Counted from the first letter of the stretch, positions 1-11,222 are shown. The stretch is 64,000 nucleotides of DNA from an uncultured Pelagibacteraceae bacterium (GCA_902557995.1 CACECL010000003.1:1-64000), one strand, 5' to 3'. Numbers and translations: made by a program. The notes: generated by a model from the letters alone, not told the origin.

Positions 1-32
1 AACTGATCTCTAATATTTTTTATCTCTGACAT
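1..32 (-). CDS. pheS: Phenylalanyl-tRNA synthetase alpha subunit, N-terminal start only (partial)
   Basis: Reverse strand reads ATG TCA GAG ATA AAA AAT ATT AGA GAT CAG (MSEIKNIRDQ...) directly downstream of rplT; rplT-pheS order is common. Only 10 codons visible. Confidence 0.45.
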   Translation of the reverse strand, partial: MSEIKNIRDQ

Positions 33-75
33 ATTAGTAGATTATTTCCTTAAGAAATAAAAACAATAGCGAAGA

Positions 76-432
76 TTAATTTAAAGCTGATTGAGCTTTT
101 TGTACAATTGTTTTGAATGCTTCTGGGCTATCGTAAGCAATTTCAGCAAGAATTTTTCTATCTATTGCAATACCACATTTATTTAATCCATTGATAAATT
201 TTGAATAAGTTAAGCCTTCAGCTCTTACTCCAGCATTGATTCTCTGTATCCACAATGATTTAAAATCTCTTTTTTTATTTCTTCTGTCTCTGTAAGCGTA
301 TTGCATGGATTTTTCCATAGCTTGCTTAGCAACTCTAATGGTATTTTTTCTTCTGCCCCATTGACCCTTTACAGCTTTTAAAACTTTTTTATGTTTAGCT
401 TTACTAGTTACACCTCTTTTAACTCTTGCCAT
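76..432 (-). CDS. rplT: 50S ribosomal protein L20
   Basis: 118 aa, [30 protein letters not shown]...; L20 signature and rpmI neighbour. Confidence 0.98.
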   Translation of the reverse strand: MARVKRGVTSKAKHKKVLKAVKGQWGRRKNTIRVAKQAMEKSMQYAYRDRRNKKRDFKSLWIQRINAGVRAEGLTYSKFINGLNKCGIAIDRKILAEIAYDSPEAFKTIVQKAQSALN

Positions 433-434
433 TA

Positions 435-641
435 TTAACCTCGTAAACTGTAAGGCATATATGACTTAACAATTTTTCCATCTTGTTTAGACAATGTTGT
501 AGTGCCTCTAAGTTTTCTTATTTGTGAATTCGTTCTTTTGATCATGCCATGTCTTTTACCTGCTTGCGCAGAAATAACTTTACCCTTAGCGGATATTTTA
601 AATCTTTTTTTTGCTGAGCTTTTTGTTTTTAGTTTTGGCAT
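435..641 (-). CDS. rpmI: 50S ribosomal protein L35
   Basis: 68 aa, [22 protein letters not shown]... Confidence 0.97.
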   Translation of the reverse strand: MPKLKTKSSAKKRFKISAKGKVISAQAGKRHGMIKRTNSQIRKLRGTTTLSKQDGKIVKSYMPYSLRG

Positions 642-694
642 TATTCTGCGGACTTATACAAAGAAAGATATAATTTTACAACCTCTATTAAAGC

Positions 695-1240
695 TTATAA
701 AGGCTGAATTACCATGATCATTTGCTTTCCATCAAACTTGGGATGCAATTCTACTTTGCCAATATCCTTCATATCTTCTTTAATTTTACCCATTAGTTCA
801 TTTCCTAGATGGGAATGCTGAAGCTCTCTACCTTTAAATCTTATAGTAAATTTAACCTTATCTCCTTTAGCTATAAATTTTTTAGCATTTTTGACTTTAA
901 ACTCATAATCATGAGTTTCAGTAACAGGTCTCATTTTAATTTCTTTTAAAGAAACAATTTTTTGTTTTTTCTTTGCAAGATTAGCTTTTTTCTGAGCATC
1001 ATACTTATATTTCCCCATATCCATTATTTTACATACAGGAGGATTCGCGTTAGGTGCTATTTCAATTAAATCTAAACCTTGATTTTTTGCCATGGAAATA
1101 GCTTCATTAGTATTCATCACTCCAAGATTTTCTCCATCACTTGCTATAACCTGAACATCAGGAGAAGAAATTCTATTATTGGATCTTGGACCTCTGTCCT
1201 TAGTTCTTCTTTGAAAATAATTGTGTTTGAAGTCTGCCAC
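695..1240 (-). CDS. infC: Translation initiation factor IF-3
   Basis: 181 aa; GLDLIEIAPNANPPVCKIMDMGKYKYDAQKK and KGRELQHSHLG motifs. Confidence 0.97.
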   Translation of the reverse strand: MADFKHNYFQRRTKDRGPRSNNRISSPDVQVIASDGENLGVMNTNEAISMAKNQGLDLIEIAPNANPPVCKIMDMGKYKYDAQKKANLAKKKQKIVSLKEIKMRPVTETHDYEFKVKNAKKFIAKGDKVKFTIRFKGRELQHSHLGNELMGKIKEDMKDIGKVELHPKFDGKQMIMVIQPL

Positions 1241-3157
1241 TTAGTTTGATGATGCTTTATTTAAAGCAGAGAATGTTTTTAAGAATTGATCTATACCCAT
1301 ATTTTCTTGTTTATTAGAGTCTAATCTTCTAATCGTTACTGAATTGGAGTCAACTTCTTTTTTACCACAAATTAATAAAAGCGGTATTTTTGCTAAAGAA
1401 TGATCTCTAATTTTATAATTTAAATTATGATTTTTTAAATCTACTGCAGAACTTATGCCTGAATTTTTTATTTTATTTGATACTTCGACTGCATAGTCAT
1501 TAAATTCTTCTGAAATAGGTATTACCATAGTCTGTAAAGGAGATATCCAAAATGGAAACTTGCCTGCATAGTTTTCAATTAAAATTCCAATAAATCTCTC
1601 TAGAGAACCAAATAATGCTCTGTGCAACATAACAGGAACTTTTTTAGTACCATCTTTATCAACATAAGAAGCGTCTAATCTTGCAGGTAAATTTAAATCT
1701 ACTTGTAAAGTTCCACATTGCCAATCCCTGCCAATAGCATCTCGTAAAACAAATTCAATTTTAGGACCATAAAATGCTCCCTCACCTTTATTAATAGTAT
1801 ATTCTAATTTAGAAGCTTTAACGGCTTCAAGTAAAGAGGCTTCTGCTTTATCCCAAACTAAATCATCACCAACTCTTACTTCTGGCCTATCTGCATATTT
1901 TAGAATCACATTTTCAAAACCAAGGTCCTTATAAATATCTAGTATTAGATTTGTAACAATTGAACATTCGCTAGTAATTTGATCTTCAGTACAAAAAATA
2001 TGGGCATCATCTTGAGTAAAGGCTCTTACTCTTAATAACCCATGTAAAGCGCCTGATGGCTCATAACGATGAACTTTACCAAATTCAGCAAAACGTAACG
2101 GAAGATCTCTGTAACTTTTTAAGCCTTGATTAAATACCTGGATATGACCAGGGCAATTCATTGGTTTAATTGCAAAAACTTTCTCATCTGGTGTTTCAGA
2201 AGTATACATGTTTTCTCCATATTTTTCCCAATGCCCAGATTTTTCCCATAGTTGTCTATCTAGCACCTCTGGAGTGTTGACCTCTTTATAACCAGCTGCA
2301 TCTTGTCTGCTTCTCATGTAGTTAATGAGCTTTTGAAACAAACTCCATCCTCTTTCATGCCAAAATACTGAGCCAGGGCTTTCTTCTCTAAAATGAAATA
2401 AATCCATTTCTCTACCTAATTTTCTGTGATCTCTTTTTTCGGCTTCTTCTATTCTTTTTAAATATTCATCTAAGTCTTTTTGAGTTGCCCAACTCGTACC
2501 ATATATTCGTTGTAACATTTCATTATTAGAGTCTCCTCTCCAATATGCTCCTGATACTTTTGTAAGTTTAAAATATTTCCCTATTTTACCTGTAGAGGAT
2601 AAATGTGGGCCTCTACATAAATCATGCCATTCTCCGTGAAAATAAATTGATACATCTTCATTTTCAGGTATTGCTTCAATTAGCTCGGCTTTATAAATTT
2701 CTCCTTTTTTTTTAAAATGGCTAATTGCTTTGTTTCTATCCCAAACTTCTCTTTTTGTTGTTTCATTCCTATCGACGATCTCTTTCATTTTATTTTCAAT
2801 TTTAACAAGATCATCCTCTGTAAATGGTTCTTTTCTAGCAAAGTCATAATAAAATCCATTTTCAATCACGGGTCCAATTGTAACTTGTGTACCAGGAAAT
2901 AATTCTTGAACAGCCATAGCTAAAATATGAGCTGTGTCATGCCTTATAGTTTCCAAGCCCTCAGGATTTTTTGAGGTAAAAATTTTTACAGAACAATCAT
3001 TTTCAATTAGAAAATCAAGATCTTTAAGTTCACCATCAACACTTATGACCATGGCTTGTTTAGCTAACGATTTGCTAATTTTTTCAGCTACTTCTAGTCC
3101 AGTAACTTTATTAGGAAAATCAATATTATTTCCGTCGGGTAATGTTATTATCGGCAT
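1241..3157 (-). CDS. thrS: Threonyl-tRNA synthetase
   Basis: 638 aa with TGS, HxxxH (RHDTAHILA) editing and class II core (MNCPGHIQVF) motifs. Confidence 0.98.
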   Translation of the reverse strand: MPIITLPDGNNIDFPNKVTGLEVAEKISKSLAKQAMVISVDGELKDLDFLIENDCSVKIFTSKNPEGLETIRHDTAHILAMAVQELFPGTQVTIGPVIENGFYYDFARKEPFTEDDLVKIENKMKEIVDRNETTKREVWDRNKAISHFKKKGEIYKAELIEAIPENEDVSIYFHGEWHDLCRGPHLSSTGKIGKYFKLTKVSGAYWRGDSNNEMLQRIYGTSWATQKDLDEYLKRIEEAEKRDHRKLGREMDLFHFREESPGSVFWHERGWSLFQKLINYMRSRQDAAGYKEVNTPEVLDRQLWEKSGHWEKYGENMYTSETPDEKVFAIKPMNCPGHIQVFNQGLKSYRDLPLRFAEFGKVHRYEPSGALHGLLRVRAFTQDDAHIFCTEDQITSECSIVTNLILDIYKDLGFENVILKYADRPEVRVGDDLVWDKAEASLLEAVKASKLEYTINKGEGAFYGPKIEFVLRDAIGRDWQCGTLQVDLNLPARLDASYVDKDGTKKVPVMLHRALFGSLERFIGILIENYAGKFPFWISPLQTMVIPISEEFNDYAVEVSNKIKNSGISSAVDLKNHNLNYKIRDHSLAKIPLLLICGKKEVDSNSVTIRRLDSNKQENMGIDQFLKTFSALNKASSN

Positions 3158-4312
3158 TTAATTTAATAATCTCTTATACTCTGAATAAGTAGAAAAGCAC
3201 ATTTTTTCAACATTAAATTTTTGAACTATGTTTTTTCTTCCCTCATTACCAATTGATTTTAATAGAGTTTCATCCATGTTAAGAGTTCTTAATATTTTAT
3301 TACTTAATGATTTAGCATTTCCTGCTTCATATAAAAAACCAGTTTTTTCATCAATTATTGTTTCATTAGAACCTCCAATGTTACTTGCTATAATTGGTTT
3401 TTGCATGGATTGTGCCTCAACGGCAACTCTACCAAAAGCCTCTGGTTCGGTTGAGGCTGAAACAATAATATCAGAAATTTTATAAGCTAATGCCATATCC
3501 TTACAATGATCTATGAATCTTATTTGTTTAGACAATCTGTATTGCTCCGAAAGTCTTATTAATTTTTTTTTATATAAATCTCTACCCTGATCACTGCCTA
3601 GAATCACAGCATAAAAAGCTACATAACCAAGTTCTATATTCACCAAATTAATTGCCTCTATAAAAACTTCCTGTCCTTTCCAAGAAGTTAATCTACCAGG
3701 TAATAGTATAATTTTTTTATCTTTTTCAATGTCCCATGTTTTTAATAATTTTTTTTCATCAATTTCAATTTTGGTTGTTGGGTCAAAATAATCAACATTT
3801 ATTCCTCTAAAAATAACCATTAATTTTTTTTTCTCATTTAAATATTTTGAATAATTTTTTTTAATATGAGAAAAAATAAAATTAGATCCTGCAATTATTA
3901 AATCTGCTCTCGTCATTACAGAATTATAAATTTTTTTTATATTGCTCTTAAAATTGTATGTCCCATGAAATGTAGTTACAAATTTTCGTCCTGTAATTTT
4001 TGTTGCTAACAAACATGACCAAGCAGGCGCTCTACTTCTCGCGTGAACAAGAGAAATATTATAAACTAAAATTATTCCAATTAGGATAAAAGCATTAATT
4101 AAAATTAGTAGAGGATTTTTGCTTTGTACTGGAAGTCTAAAAATTTTAACTTTTTTTTTATCTACAAATTTAAGCAATTCACCACCACTTGTTACTATAA
4201 AAGACTTACAATTATTTTCTGATAAATAATGAGCAATATCATAACAGCCTGTTTCAGCTCCTCCATAACCTAATTTTGGAATTACTTGTAAAACTTTTAA
4301 ATCAGATGACAT
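3158..4312 (-). CDS. Glycosyltransferase family 4-like protein
   Basis: 384 aa; GYGGAETGCYDIA N-term, PGRLTSWKGQEVFIEA, STEPEAFGRVAVEAQSMQKPIIASNIGGSNETI. Confidence 0.9.
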   Translation of the reverse strand: MSSDLKVLQVIPKLGYGGAETGCYDIAHYLSENNCKSFIVTSGGELLKFVDKKKVKIFRLPVQSKNPLLILINAFILIGIILVYNISLVHARSRAPAWSCLLATKITGRKFVTTFHGTYNFKSNIKKIYNSVMTRADLIIAGSNFIFSHIKKNYSKYLNEKKKLMVIFRGINVDYFDPTTKIEIDEKKLLKTWDIEKDKKIILLPGRLTSWKGQEVFIEAINLVNIELGYVAFYAVILGSDQGRDLYKKKLIRLSEQYRLSKQIRFIDHCKDMALAYKISDIIVSASTEPEAFGRVAVEAQSMQKPIIASNIGGSNETIIDEKTGFLYEAGNAKSLSNKILRTLNMDETLLKSIGNEGRKNIVQKFNVEKMCFSTYSEYKRLLN

Positions 4313-4354
4313 TTGATATGATTATATATTAATAGACAAAACTTATAAACGATT

Positions 4355-5098
4355 ATGGCAAATTTCAGATTTCATCAAATATCAAATACAAAGAAAATTA
4401 GACATATTTCCAAAATTTTTAAAAATAGTTCTTTTATAGTTTTTTTGCATGGCTTTATGTCAGATCTTGAAGGAAAAAAACCAAATGCTTTTTTGAAATT
4501 TGCAAAAAAAAATAAAGTAAGTTTTTTAGCACTAGAATACTCTGGTCATGGGAAATCTTCTGGAAAATTTGTAAATGGAAATATTTCAAAATGGAGTAAA
4601 GAGACGTCAATTTTAATTAGAAAATACGTTAAAAAAAAAGAATTTGTGCTAATTGGTTCAAGTATGGGCGCATGGATTTCGCTCAATCAATTCAAAATTT
4701 TCAAAAAACAGATTAAAGGATTTTTAGGAATAGGGGCTGCTCCTGAATTTTTAGAAAATTTAATGTGGAAAAAATTTACTAAAAAAATGAAAGAGGAAAC
4801 AATAAGTAAAGGTATTTATCAATTAAAACATGGTAATTATGAATATCCAATTACTTTACAATTAATAAAAGATGGAAGAAAAAACAAAGTCTTAAATAAA
4901 AAAATTAATTCAAATATTAAAGTAACAATGGTTCATGGTGAAAAAGATGAGGCTGTTCCTGTCTCATATTCAAGAAAAGTTTTAAGATTATTTCCAAAAG
5001 CTAAGAAAAAATTAAATATTATAAAAAAAGGTGATCACAGCTTATCAAATGAAAAATGGTTAAATATAATTTTAAAAGAGCTTAAATTATTAATTTAG
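4355..5098 (+). CDS. Alpha/beta hydrolase
   Basis: 247 aa; FLHGFMSDLEGKK, nucleophile elbow GSSMGAW, C-terminal GDHSL. Confidence 0.85.
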   Translation: MANFRFHQISNTKKIRHISKIFKNSSFIVFLHGFMSDLEGKKPNAFLKFAKKNKVSFLALEYSGHGKSSGKFVNGNISKWSKETSILIRKYVKKKEFVLIGSSMGAWISLNQFKIFKKQIKGFLGIGAAPEFLENLMWKKFTKKMKEETISKGIYQLKHGNYEYPITLQLIKDGRKNKVLNKKINSNIKVTMVHGEKDEAVPVSYSRKVLRLFPKAKKKLNIIKKGDHSLSNEKWLNIILKELKLLI

Positions 5099-8000
5099 CT
5101 AACTTTTTTTATATCTTTTTTTAAAGTAATTGGATTTTTTAATTTATCCAACATTTCTTTAGGACACACCTGAACAAAATTATTTACTTCATCATCAAAG
5201 TTTTCAATTATTTTTTTCGATAATTGAGACTCAGTTTCTTTGAAATGCTCAATGACTAAATTTTTTAAATATTCTTTCCAATAATCTGTCTCTACATTTT
5301 GCCAAACTACTGATTCTGTATTTACTTTCTTTTCAAAATGTTGAGATTTATCATATATAAAGGCCATTCCACCTGTCATACCAGCTGCAAAATTATCACC
5401 AACATCTCCTAAAATTACTACAGTTCCACCAGTCATATATTCACATCCATTAGAATCGCATCCTTCAATTACTGTAACTGCACCAGAATTTCTAACTGAA
5501 AATCTTTCACCAGCTTGGCCAGCAGCAAAAAGTTTTCCTGAAGTAGCTCCGTAAAGAACAGTATTTCCTAAAATTGTATTCTCATTTGAAACTAAATTGC
5601 TCTCTTCAGGTAATTTTATTGAAATAGTAGCTCCTGACAAACCTTTACCAACATAATCATTTGCATCTCCCTTTAATACAAGTTTTAAACCTTTAGAAGA
5701 AAATGCACCAAATGATTGACCTGCTGATCCTTTAAAATTTAAAACTAAAAAGTTTTCATCAAGTTTTTCATAACCATATTTTTTATACAAATGATGAGAA
5801 ATTCTAGTGCCTACTGCCCTATGAGTATTTTTTATTAAATATTCTTTCTCAATTTTTTCAGAATTATCTAAAACTTGTTCAATTTCTGGCCAAATTTGTT
5901 GGTCAAGAGTATCTGGTACACTATTTATTTCTTGATCCTCACAATACCTTGGATTATTTCCAGTATCAGCTTGAACAAATAAAGGATTTAAATCTAAATC
6001 GTCTAAATTTGGAGAACCTTTACTAACCTGTTTTAACAAGTCTGTCCTACCAATCACTTCATTTAATGATTTAAAACCTAAATTTGCTAATATTTCTCTT
6101 ACTTCACTGGCTATAAATGTAAACAAATTAACTACTTTTTCTGGAGTCCCAGTAAATTTTTCTCTGAGCTTTTCATCTTGAGTGCATACGCCTACAGGAC
6201 ATGTATTTGAATGACACTGCCTTACCATTATACAACCCATTGCAACTAAAGCTGTAGTAGCAACACCATATTCTTCAGCACCCATCATTGCAGCTATCAC
6301 CACATCTCTTCCAGTTTTAATTCCACCGTCTGTTCTTAATGTAACTTTATGTCTAAGATTATTTAAAGTTAATACTTGGTTTGCTTCCGTCAAACCCATT
6401 TCCCATGGTATTCCAACATACTTAACACTAGTCTGTGGTGTTGCTCCTGTTCCACCATTATGTCCAGAAATTAATATTATATCTGCTTTTGCTTTAGCTA
6501 CACCAGCTGCAATTGTTCCTACTCCAGAGGAAGCAACAAGCTTAACTCCAATTCTTGCTTTAGGATTTATCTGTTTTAAATCATAAATTAGTTGTGCGAG
6601 ATCTTCGATTGAATAAATATCATGATGTGGTGGTGGTGATATTAAAGTAACTCCAGGAGTTGAATGTCTAAGTTTAGCAATCTCCTCTGTAACTTTAAAT
6701 CCTGGTAGCTGACCTCCCTCACCAGGCTTAGCGCCTTGTGCAATTTTAATTTCTATCTCATTACAATTATTAAGATAATTAACTGTAACTCCGAATCTTG
6801 CGGAAGCTATTTGTTTAACTCTTGAGTTTGCGCTGTCACCATTATCTAAAACTTTAAATCTACTTGCATCTTCACCGCCCTCTCCACTACATGAAGCACC
6901 TTTAATCCTATTCATACCAGTTGCCAAAGTTTCATGCGCCTCTTTTGATAAAGCTCCATGAGACATGCTCCCACTTCCAAATCTTTTTAAAATATTTTCA
7001 ATTGGCTCAACCTCAGAAATATCTATTGGCCCACTTAATTTTTTTTCTCTGAAATCAATTAAGTCTCTAAGATTAATAGGTGGTAAGCTGTATATTCCAT
7101 CCGCATATCTTTTATAGGCATCATAAGAATTAGATCCTACTGCACTTTGAAGTAAATGAATTAATTTTCCTTGATATTGATGAGTTTCACCATTTTTACG
7201 ATATCTATATATACCGCCTATCGGCAATATGGTTTCAGAACTTTCAAATGCCTCTTTATGTATTTCTCTAATTTTTTTCTCTATACCCGTAAGTCCAATA
7301 CCTGAAATTTTAGAGACAACTCCTGGAAAATAATCTGCAACAATTGTTCTACTTAAACCTACGGTTTCAAAGTTGCATCCACCTCTATAAGAACTTAGAA
7401 CTGAGATACCCATCTTAGACATGATCTTTAATAATCCTGCGTTTACTGATTTTATGTATCTCTCTACACATTCATCAAAGCTAAATTGACCAAATAATTT
7501 CTTTTCATGACGCTGAAATAAACTATCAAATGCTAAGTATGGATTTACAGTAGTTGCTCCAACTCCTATTAAGGTTGCAAAAGAGTGTGTATCTAAAGCC
7601 TCTCCAGATTGAACATTTATTGATACATATCCTCTTAGTTTTTTTTCAATAAGGAATGAATTAATCGATCCAACTGCTAAAAGCATTGGTATTGGCAGTT
7701 TTAAGCTAGATAGCTCTTTGTCACTTAAAATCAATTGAGTAACTCCCTGTCTTACTGCAATTTCAGCTTCTTTTTGAATTTTTTTAATTGAATCAAATAA
7801 AGTTTCCTCTTCAGAAAAAGTACAATCAATTATAGATGAATTGTTACCAAAAAAATTTATAAATTTTTCAAACTGAGAATTTGATAATATTGGACTATTT
7901 AAAACATAAATATTTTGCTTTGTTAAATTATCAAAATTTAAAATATTTCCAAGATTTCCAAATCTTGTTTTCAAACTCATAACCTTGTTTTCTCTTAAAG

Positions 8001-9600
8001 AGTCTATTGGTGGGTTTGTGACTTGACTAAAATTTTGTCTAAAAAAATGGTACAACGGTCTATACCTATCTGACAAAACAGCCAATGGTGTATCGTCCCC
8101 CATAGATCCAGTTGCTTCTTTAGCATCTTCTGCCATAGGATGCAGTATGAGCTCAAGATCTTCTAGACTTATTCCAAAAGTATATTGCCTTCTTCTTAAA
8201 TCATCTCCCGAAAAAGAATTTTTTTCATCTGAAATAGTTAACTTATCATCTAGGTCAATAATTTGTGAATTAAAGTGTTTATACTCTTTGGCTAAATAAT
8301 CTTTAATTTGCTTGTTTGTAAATACTTTGCCTTTTTCTATTCTAACTCCAATTATTTCTCCAGGACCCAATCTTCCCTTTGACAAAATTCTTTTTTCATT
8401 TAATTCAATCATTCCTGTTTCAGAACCTGCAAATAATAATTTGTCTTTTGTAATTGCGTATCTTAAAGGTCTTAATCCATTTCTGTCATTTGCAGCTATA
8501 ACCCACTCATTATCAGTTCCAGCAATAGCAGCTGGTCCATCCCATGGCTCCATTGTACTGTTCAAAAAATTAAATAATTGTTGGTGATCTTTTGGTAGAG
8601 TTTTATTTTTTTTAGACCATGCGTCTGGAACTAACATAAGCTTCGCCAAAGGCGCAGGCTGACCAGATATATTTAATAATTCAAAAACATTATCTAATGC
8701 AGCAGAGTCTGATGCTCCCTGTTGTATAACAGGTTTTAAGTTCTCAACATCGTCAAATAGGGGACTGTTCATCTCTTGTTCATGAACTTTCATCCAATTT
8801 TTATTTCCTCTATAAGTATTAATTTCGCCATTATGCGCTATAGCTCTAAAAGGTTGAGCTAAATTCCAGCTAGGGGCTGTATTTGTTGAAAATCTTTGAT
8901 GAAAAATAGCAAACCTTGAAACAAATCTCTCATCTTTTAAATCAAGATAGAAATCTGAGATAGCTTCAGCTAAAAACATCCCCTTGTAAATGATAGATTT
9001 AGAACTCAATGAACAAATATAAAAATTGTTTAAAGATTTTTTAAAAGCTTCATTTTCTATCTTTCTTCTAGTTTCATAAATTTTTCTTTCTAAATCTTTA
9101 TTTAATAATTCTGGATTATAAGGTTTAAACAATACTTGGATAATTTCAGGCATTGTTTGGAATGCCTTTTCTCCTAAAACTTTTGGATTAACTGGAACTT
9201 GTCTCCAACCGTAAATACTAAAATCATTTTTTGTTAATTCACTTTCTACAATAGTTTTACAACTTTCTTGCGCTGCGTAATCATTCCGAGGCAGAAATAT
9301 CATACCCACACATATTTCAGAATTGTCATGTGTGTGTCCTGTCACTTCTATCTTTTCAATGAAGAAATCTTTTGGTATTTCAACATGAATTCCAGCTCCG
9401 TCACCAGTTTTCCCATCGGCATCTACAGCGCCTCTATGCCAAACTGCTTTTAACGCTTCAATACCATACTCTACAACTTTACGAGATTTTTTACCTTCAG
9501 TTGATGCAATTATACCAACACCACAAGCATCATGCTCCATGTCTTCTGAATAAACATTATTTTCTTTTAAAAGGTGAAGGTTCTTTTTATAATTTTTCAT
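5095..9600 (-). CDS. gltB: Glutamate synthase (NADPH) large subunit
   Basis: 1501 aa; CGVGIIAS N-terminal Cys, GHNGGTGATPQTSVKYVGIPWE, CHSNTCPVGVCTQ. Confidence 0.98.
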   Translation of the reverse strand: MKNYKKNLHLLKENNVYSEDMEHDACGVGIIASTEGKKSRKVVEYGIEALKAVWHRGAVDADGKTGDGAGIHVEIPKDFFIEKIEVTGHTHDNSEICVGMIFLPRNDYAAQESCKTIVESELTKNDFSIYGWRQVPVNPKVLGEKAFQTMPEIIQVLFKPYNPELLNKDLERKIYETRRKIENEAFKKSLNNFYICSLSSKSIIYKGMFLAEAISDFYLDLKDERFVSRFAIFHQRFSTNTAPSWNLAQPFRAIAHNGEINTYRGNKNWMKVHEQEMNSPLFDDVENLKPVIQQGASDSAALDNVFELLNISGQPAPLAKLMLVPDAWSKKNKTLPKDHQQLFNFLNSTMEPWDGPAAIAGTDNEWVIAANDRNGLRPLRYAITKDKLLFAGSETGMIELNEKRILSKGRLGPGEIIGVRIEKGKVFTNKQIKDYLAKEYKHFNSQIIDLDDKLTISDEKNSFSGDDLRRRQYTFGISLEDLELILHPMAEDAKEATGSMGDDTPLAVLSDRYRPLYHFFRQNFSQVTNPPIDSLRENKVMSLKTRFGNLGNILNFDNLTKQNIYVLNSPILSNSQFEKFINFFGNNSSIIDCTFSEEETLFDSIKKIQKEAEIAVRQGVTQLILSDKELSSLKLPIPMLLAVGSINSFLIEKKLRGYVSINVQSGEALDTHSFATLIGVGATTVNPYLAFDSLFQRHEKKLFGQFSFDECVERYIKSVNAGLLKIMSKMGISVLSSYRGGCNFETVGLSRTIVADYFPGVVSKISGIGLTGIEKKIREIHKEAFESSETILPIGGIYRYRKNGETHQYQGKLIHLLQSAVGSNSYDAYKRYADGIYSLPPINLRDLIDFREKKLSGPIDISEVEPIENILKRFGSGSMSHGALSKEAHETLATGMNRIKGASCSGEGGEDASRFKVLDNGDSANSRVKQIASARFGVTVNYLNNCNEIEIKIAQGAKPGEGGQLPGFKVTEEIAKLRHSTPGVTLISPPPHHDIYSIEDLAQLIYDLKQINPKARIGVKLVASSGVGTIAAGVAKAKADIILISGHNGGTGATPQTSVKYVGIPWEMGLTEANQVLTLNNLRHKVTLRTDGGIKTGRDVVIAAMMGAEEYGVATTALVAMGCIMVRQCHSNTCPVGVCTQDEKLREKFTGTPEKVVNLFTFIASEVREILANLGFKSLNEVIGRTDLLKQVSKGSPNLDDLDLNPLFVQADTGNNPRYCEDQEINSVPDTLDQQIWPEIEQVLDNSEKIEKEYLIKNTHRAVGTRISHHLYKKYGYEKLDENFLVLNFKGSAGQSFGAFSSKGLKLVLKGDANDYVGKGLSGATISIKLPEESNLVSNENTILGNTVLYGATSGKLFAAGQAGERFSVRNSGAVTVIEGCDSNGCEYMTGGTVVILGDVGDNFAAGMTGGMAFIYDKSQHFEKKVNTESVVWQNVETDYWKEYLKNLVIEHFKETESQLSKKIIENFDDEVNNFVQVCPKEMLDKLKNPITLKKDIKKVS

Positions 9601-11039
9601 TAAGCCACTCTTTTTTCCACTTTAGATTTACTCTCTAGATAAGTTTTAATTGAAACTGCTGCATCTCTTCCATCTTTTATCGCCCAAACAACTAATGAAG
9701 CTCCTCTAACTATATCACCAGCAGCAAACACCCCTTTTATATTTGTTTCCATAGTATCAAAATCTGTTTTGATAGTTCCCCACTTTGTTACTTGTAATTC
9801 ACTACTATCAAATAAATTCGGCAAATCCTCAGGATCAAAACCTAGTGCTTTGATAACCATATCTGCTTTTGTTTCGTAACTTGAACCTTCTTGTACTTGT
9901 GGCTTTCTTCTTCCTGTGTCGTCTGGATCACCTAGTTTAATTTGATCTACAATTATTTTTTCCAATTTATTTGTACCTTTAAATTCTTTAGGACTTGATA
10001 ACCAAACAAATTCAACACCTTCTTCTTCTGCATTTGCAACTTCTCTCGCAGATCCTGGCATATTTTCTTTATCTCTTCTATACAAACATTTAACAGATTT
10101 TGCCTTCTGTCTTATAGAAGTTCTCACACAATCCATTGCTGTGTCACCTCCACCAATTACAACAACATCTTTACCTTCTGCGTTTAAAATTCCTTTATCA
10201 AACAATTCAACATCATCTCCTAGACCTTTTTTATTAGATGCTGTTAAAAAATCCATTGCAGGAAAAATATTATCAAGATCATTTCCAGGTAAGTTTACTT
10301 CTCTTGCTTTATAAACTCCTGTAGCAATTAAAATTGCATCGTGTTTTTTTCTCAATTGGTCTAGGCTTGCATCCTTACCAACTTCAAAATTTTGAACAAA
10401 TTCAATTCCTCCATCCTTTAAGAGTTTTGTTCTTCGCTCTACAACTTCTTTTTCTAATTTAAAATTTGGGATTCCATAAATTAATAATCCTCCTGCTCTA
10501 TCATATCTATCGTAGACAGTTATTTTATACCCATTTTTTCTTAATTGTTCTGCAGCTGCTAAACCAGCAGGACCTGCTCCTATAATTCCTACGCTTTGAT
10601 TTTTTTCATTCGTTACCTTAATTGGTTTTACCCAGCCCTGAGCCCAAGCATTATCTGTAATATATTTTTCTACTGATCCAATAGTTACTGTTCCATGACC
10701 AGACTGTTCAATTACACAATTTCCTTCGCATAATCTATCTTGGGGGCAAATTCGGCCACACACTTCAGGCATATTGTTTGTGCTTTGGGATAATTCATAC
10801 GCCTCTTTTAATCTTCCCTCGGCTGTGAGTTTAAGCCAATCTGGAATGTTGTTACTTAAAGGACAGTGAACTTGGCAAAAAGGTACTCCACATTGCGAAC
10901 ACCTACTCGACTGTTCTTTAGCTTTTTCATTGATATACTCGTCATAAATTTCCTTAAAATCTTCCTTTCTCGTATCAACTTCTCTTTTAGGTGGAGTTTG
11001 TTGACCTATTTTAACAAATTTGAGCATTTTATCTGGCAT
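9600..11039 (-). CDS. gltD: Glutamate synthase (NADPH) small subunit
   Basis: 479 aa; CSQCGVPFCQVHCPL, GIIGAGPAGLAAAEQLRKNG, GGGDTAMDCVRT. Confidence 0.97.
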   Translation of the reverse strand: MPDKMLKFVKIGQQTPPKREVDTRKEDFKEIYDEYINEKAKEQSSRCSQCGVPFCQVHCPLSNNIPDWLKLTAEGRLKEAYELSQSTNNMPEVCGRICPQDRLCEGNCVIEQSGHGTVTIGSVEKYITDNAWAQGWVKPIKVTNEKNQSVGIIGAGPAGLAAAEQLRKNGYKITVYDRYDRAGGLLIYGIPNFKLEKEVVERRTKLLKDGGIEFVQNFEVGKDASLDQLRKKHDAILIATGVYKAREVNLPGNDLDNIFPAMDFLTASNKKGLGDDVELFDKGILNAEGKDVVVIGGGDTAMDCVRTSIRQKAKSVKCLYRRDKENMPGSAREVANAEEEGVEFVWLSSPKEFKGTNKLEKIIVDQIKLGDPDDTGRRKPQVQEGSSYETKADMVIKALGFDPEDLPNLFDSSELQVTKWGTIKTDFDTMETNIKGVFAAGDIVRGASLVVWAIKDGRDAAVSIKTYLESKSKVEKRVA

Positions 11040-11096
11040 GATATTATTTAATTCCCGGCAAAATATACCCTGATTTACGTATATAAAGCATAAAAT

Positions 11097-11115
11097 AGGT
11101 CATATATATTGACCT
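11097..11115. promoter_or_regulatory. Candidate operator: perfect inverted repeat AGGTCA-N7-TGACCT
   Basis: AGGTCATATATATTGACCT in the divergent gltD/uppP intergenic region, about 58 bp upstream of the gltD start. Confidence 0.4.
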
Positions 11116-11222
11116 TAATTTTTAAATTATTACCACTAATACACAAGTTTTTAAAAATTGCATAGCTATTATGCTTAAATCGAATTGTTTTAAATAAATA
11201 CTTTATAAGTTACGTAGAAACA

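Noticed and set aside
11158-11175. GCATA-GCTAT-TATGC inverted repeat upstream of uppP
   Set aside because: Arms only 5 bp and AT-rich; expected by chance in such a spacer.
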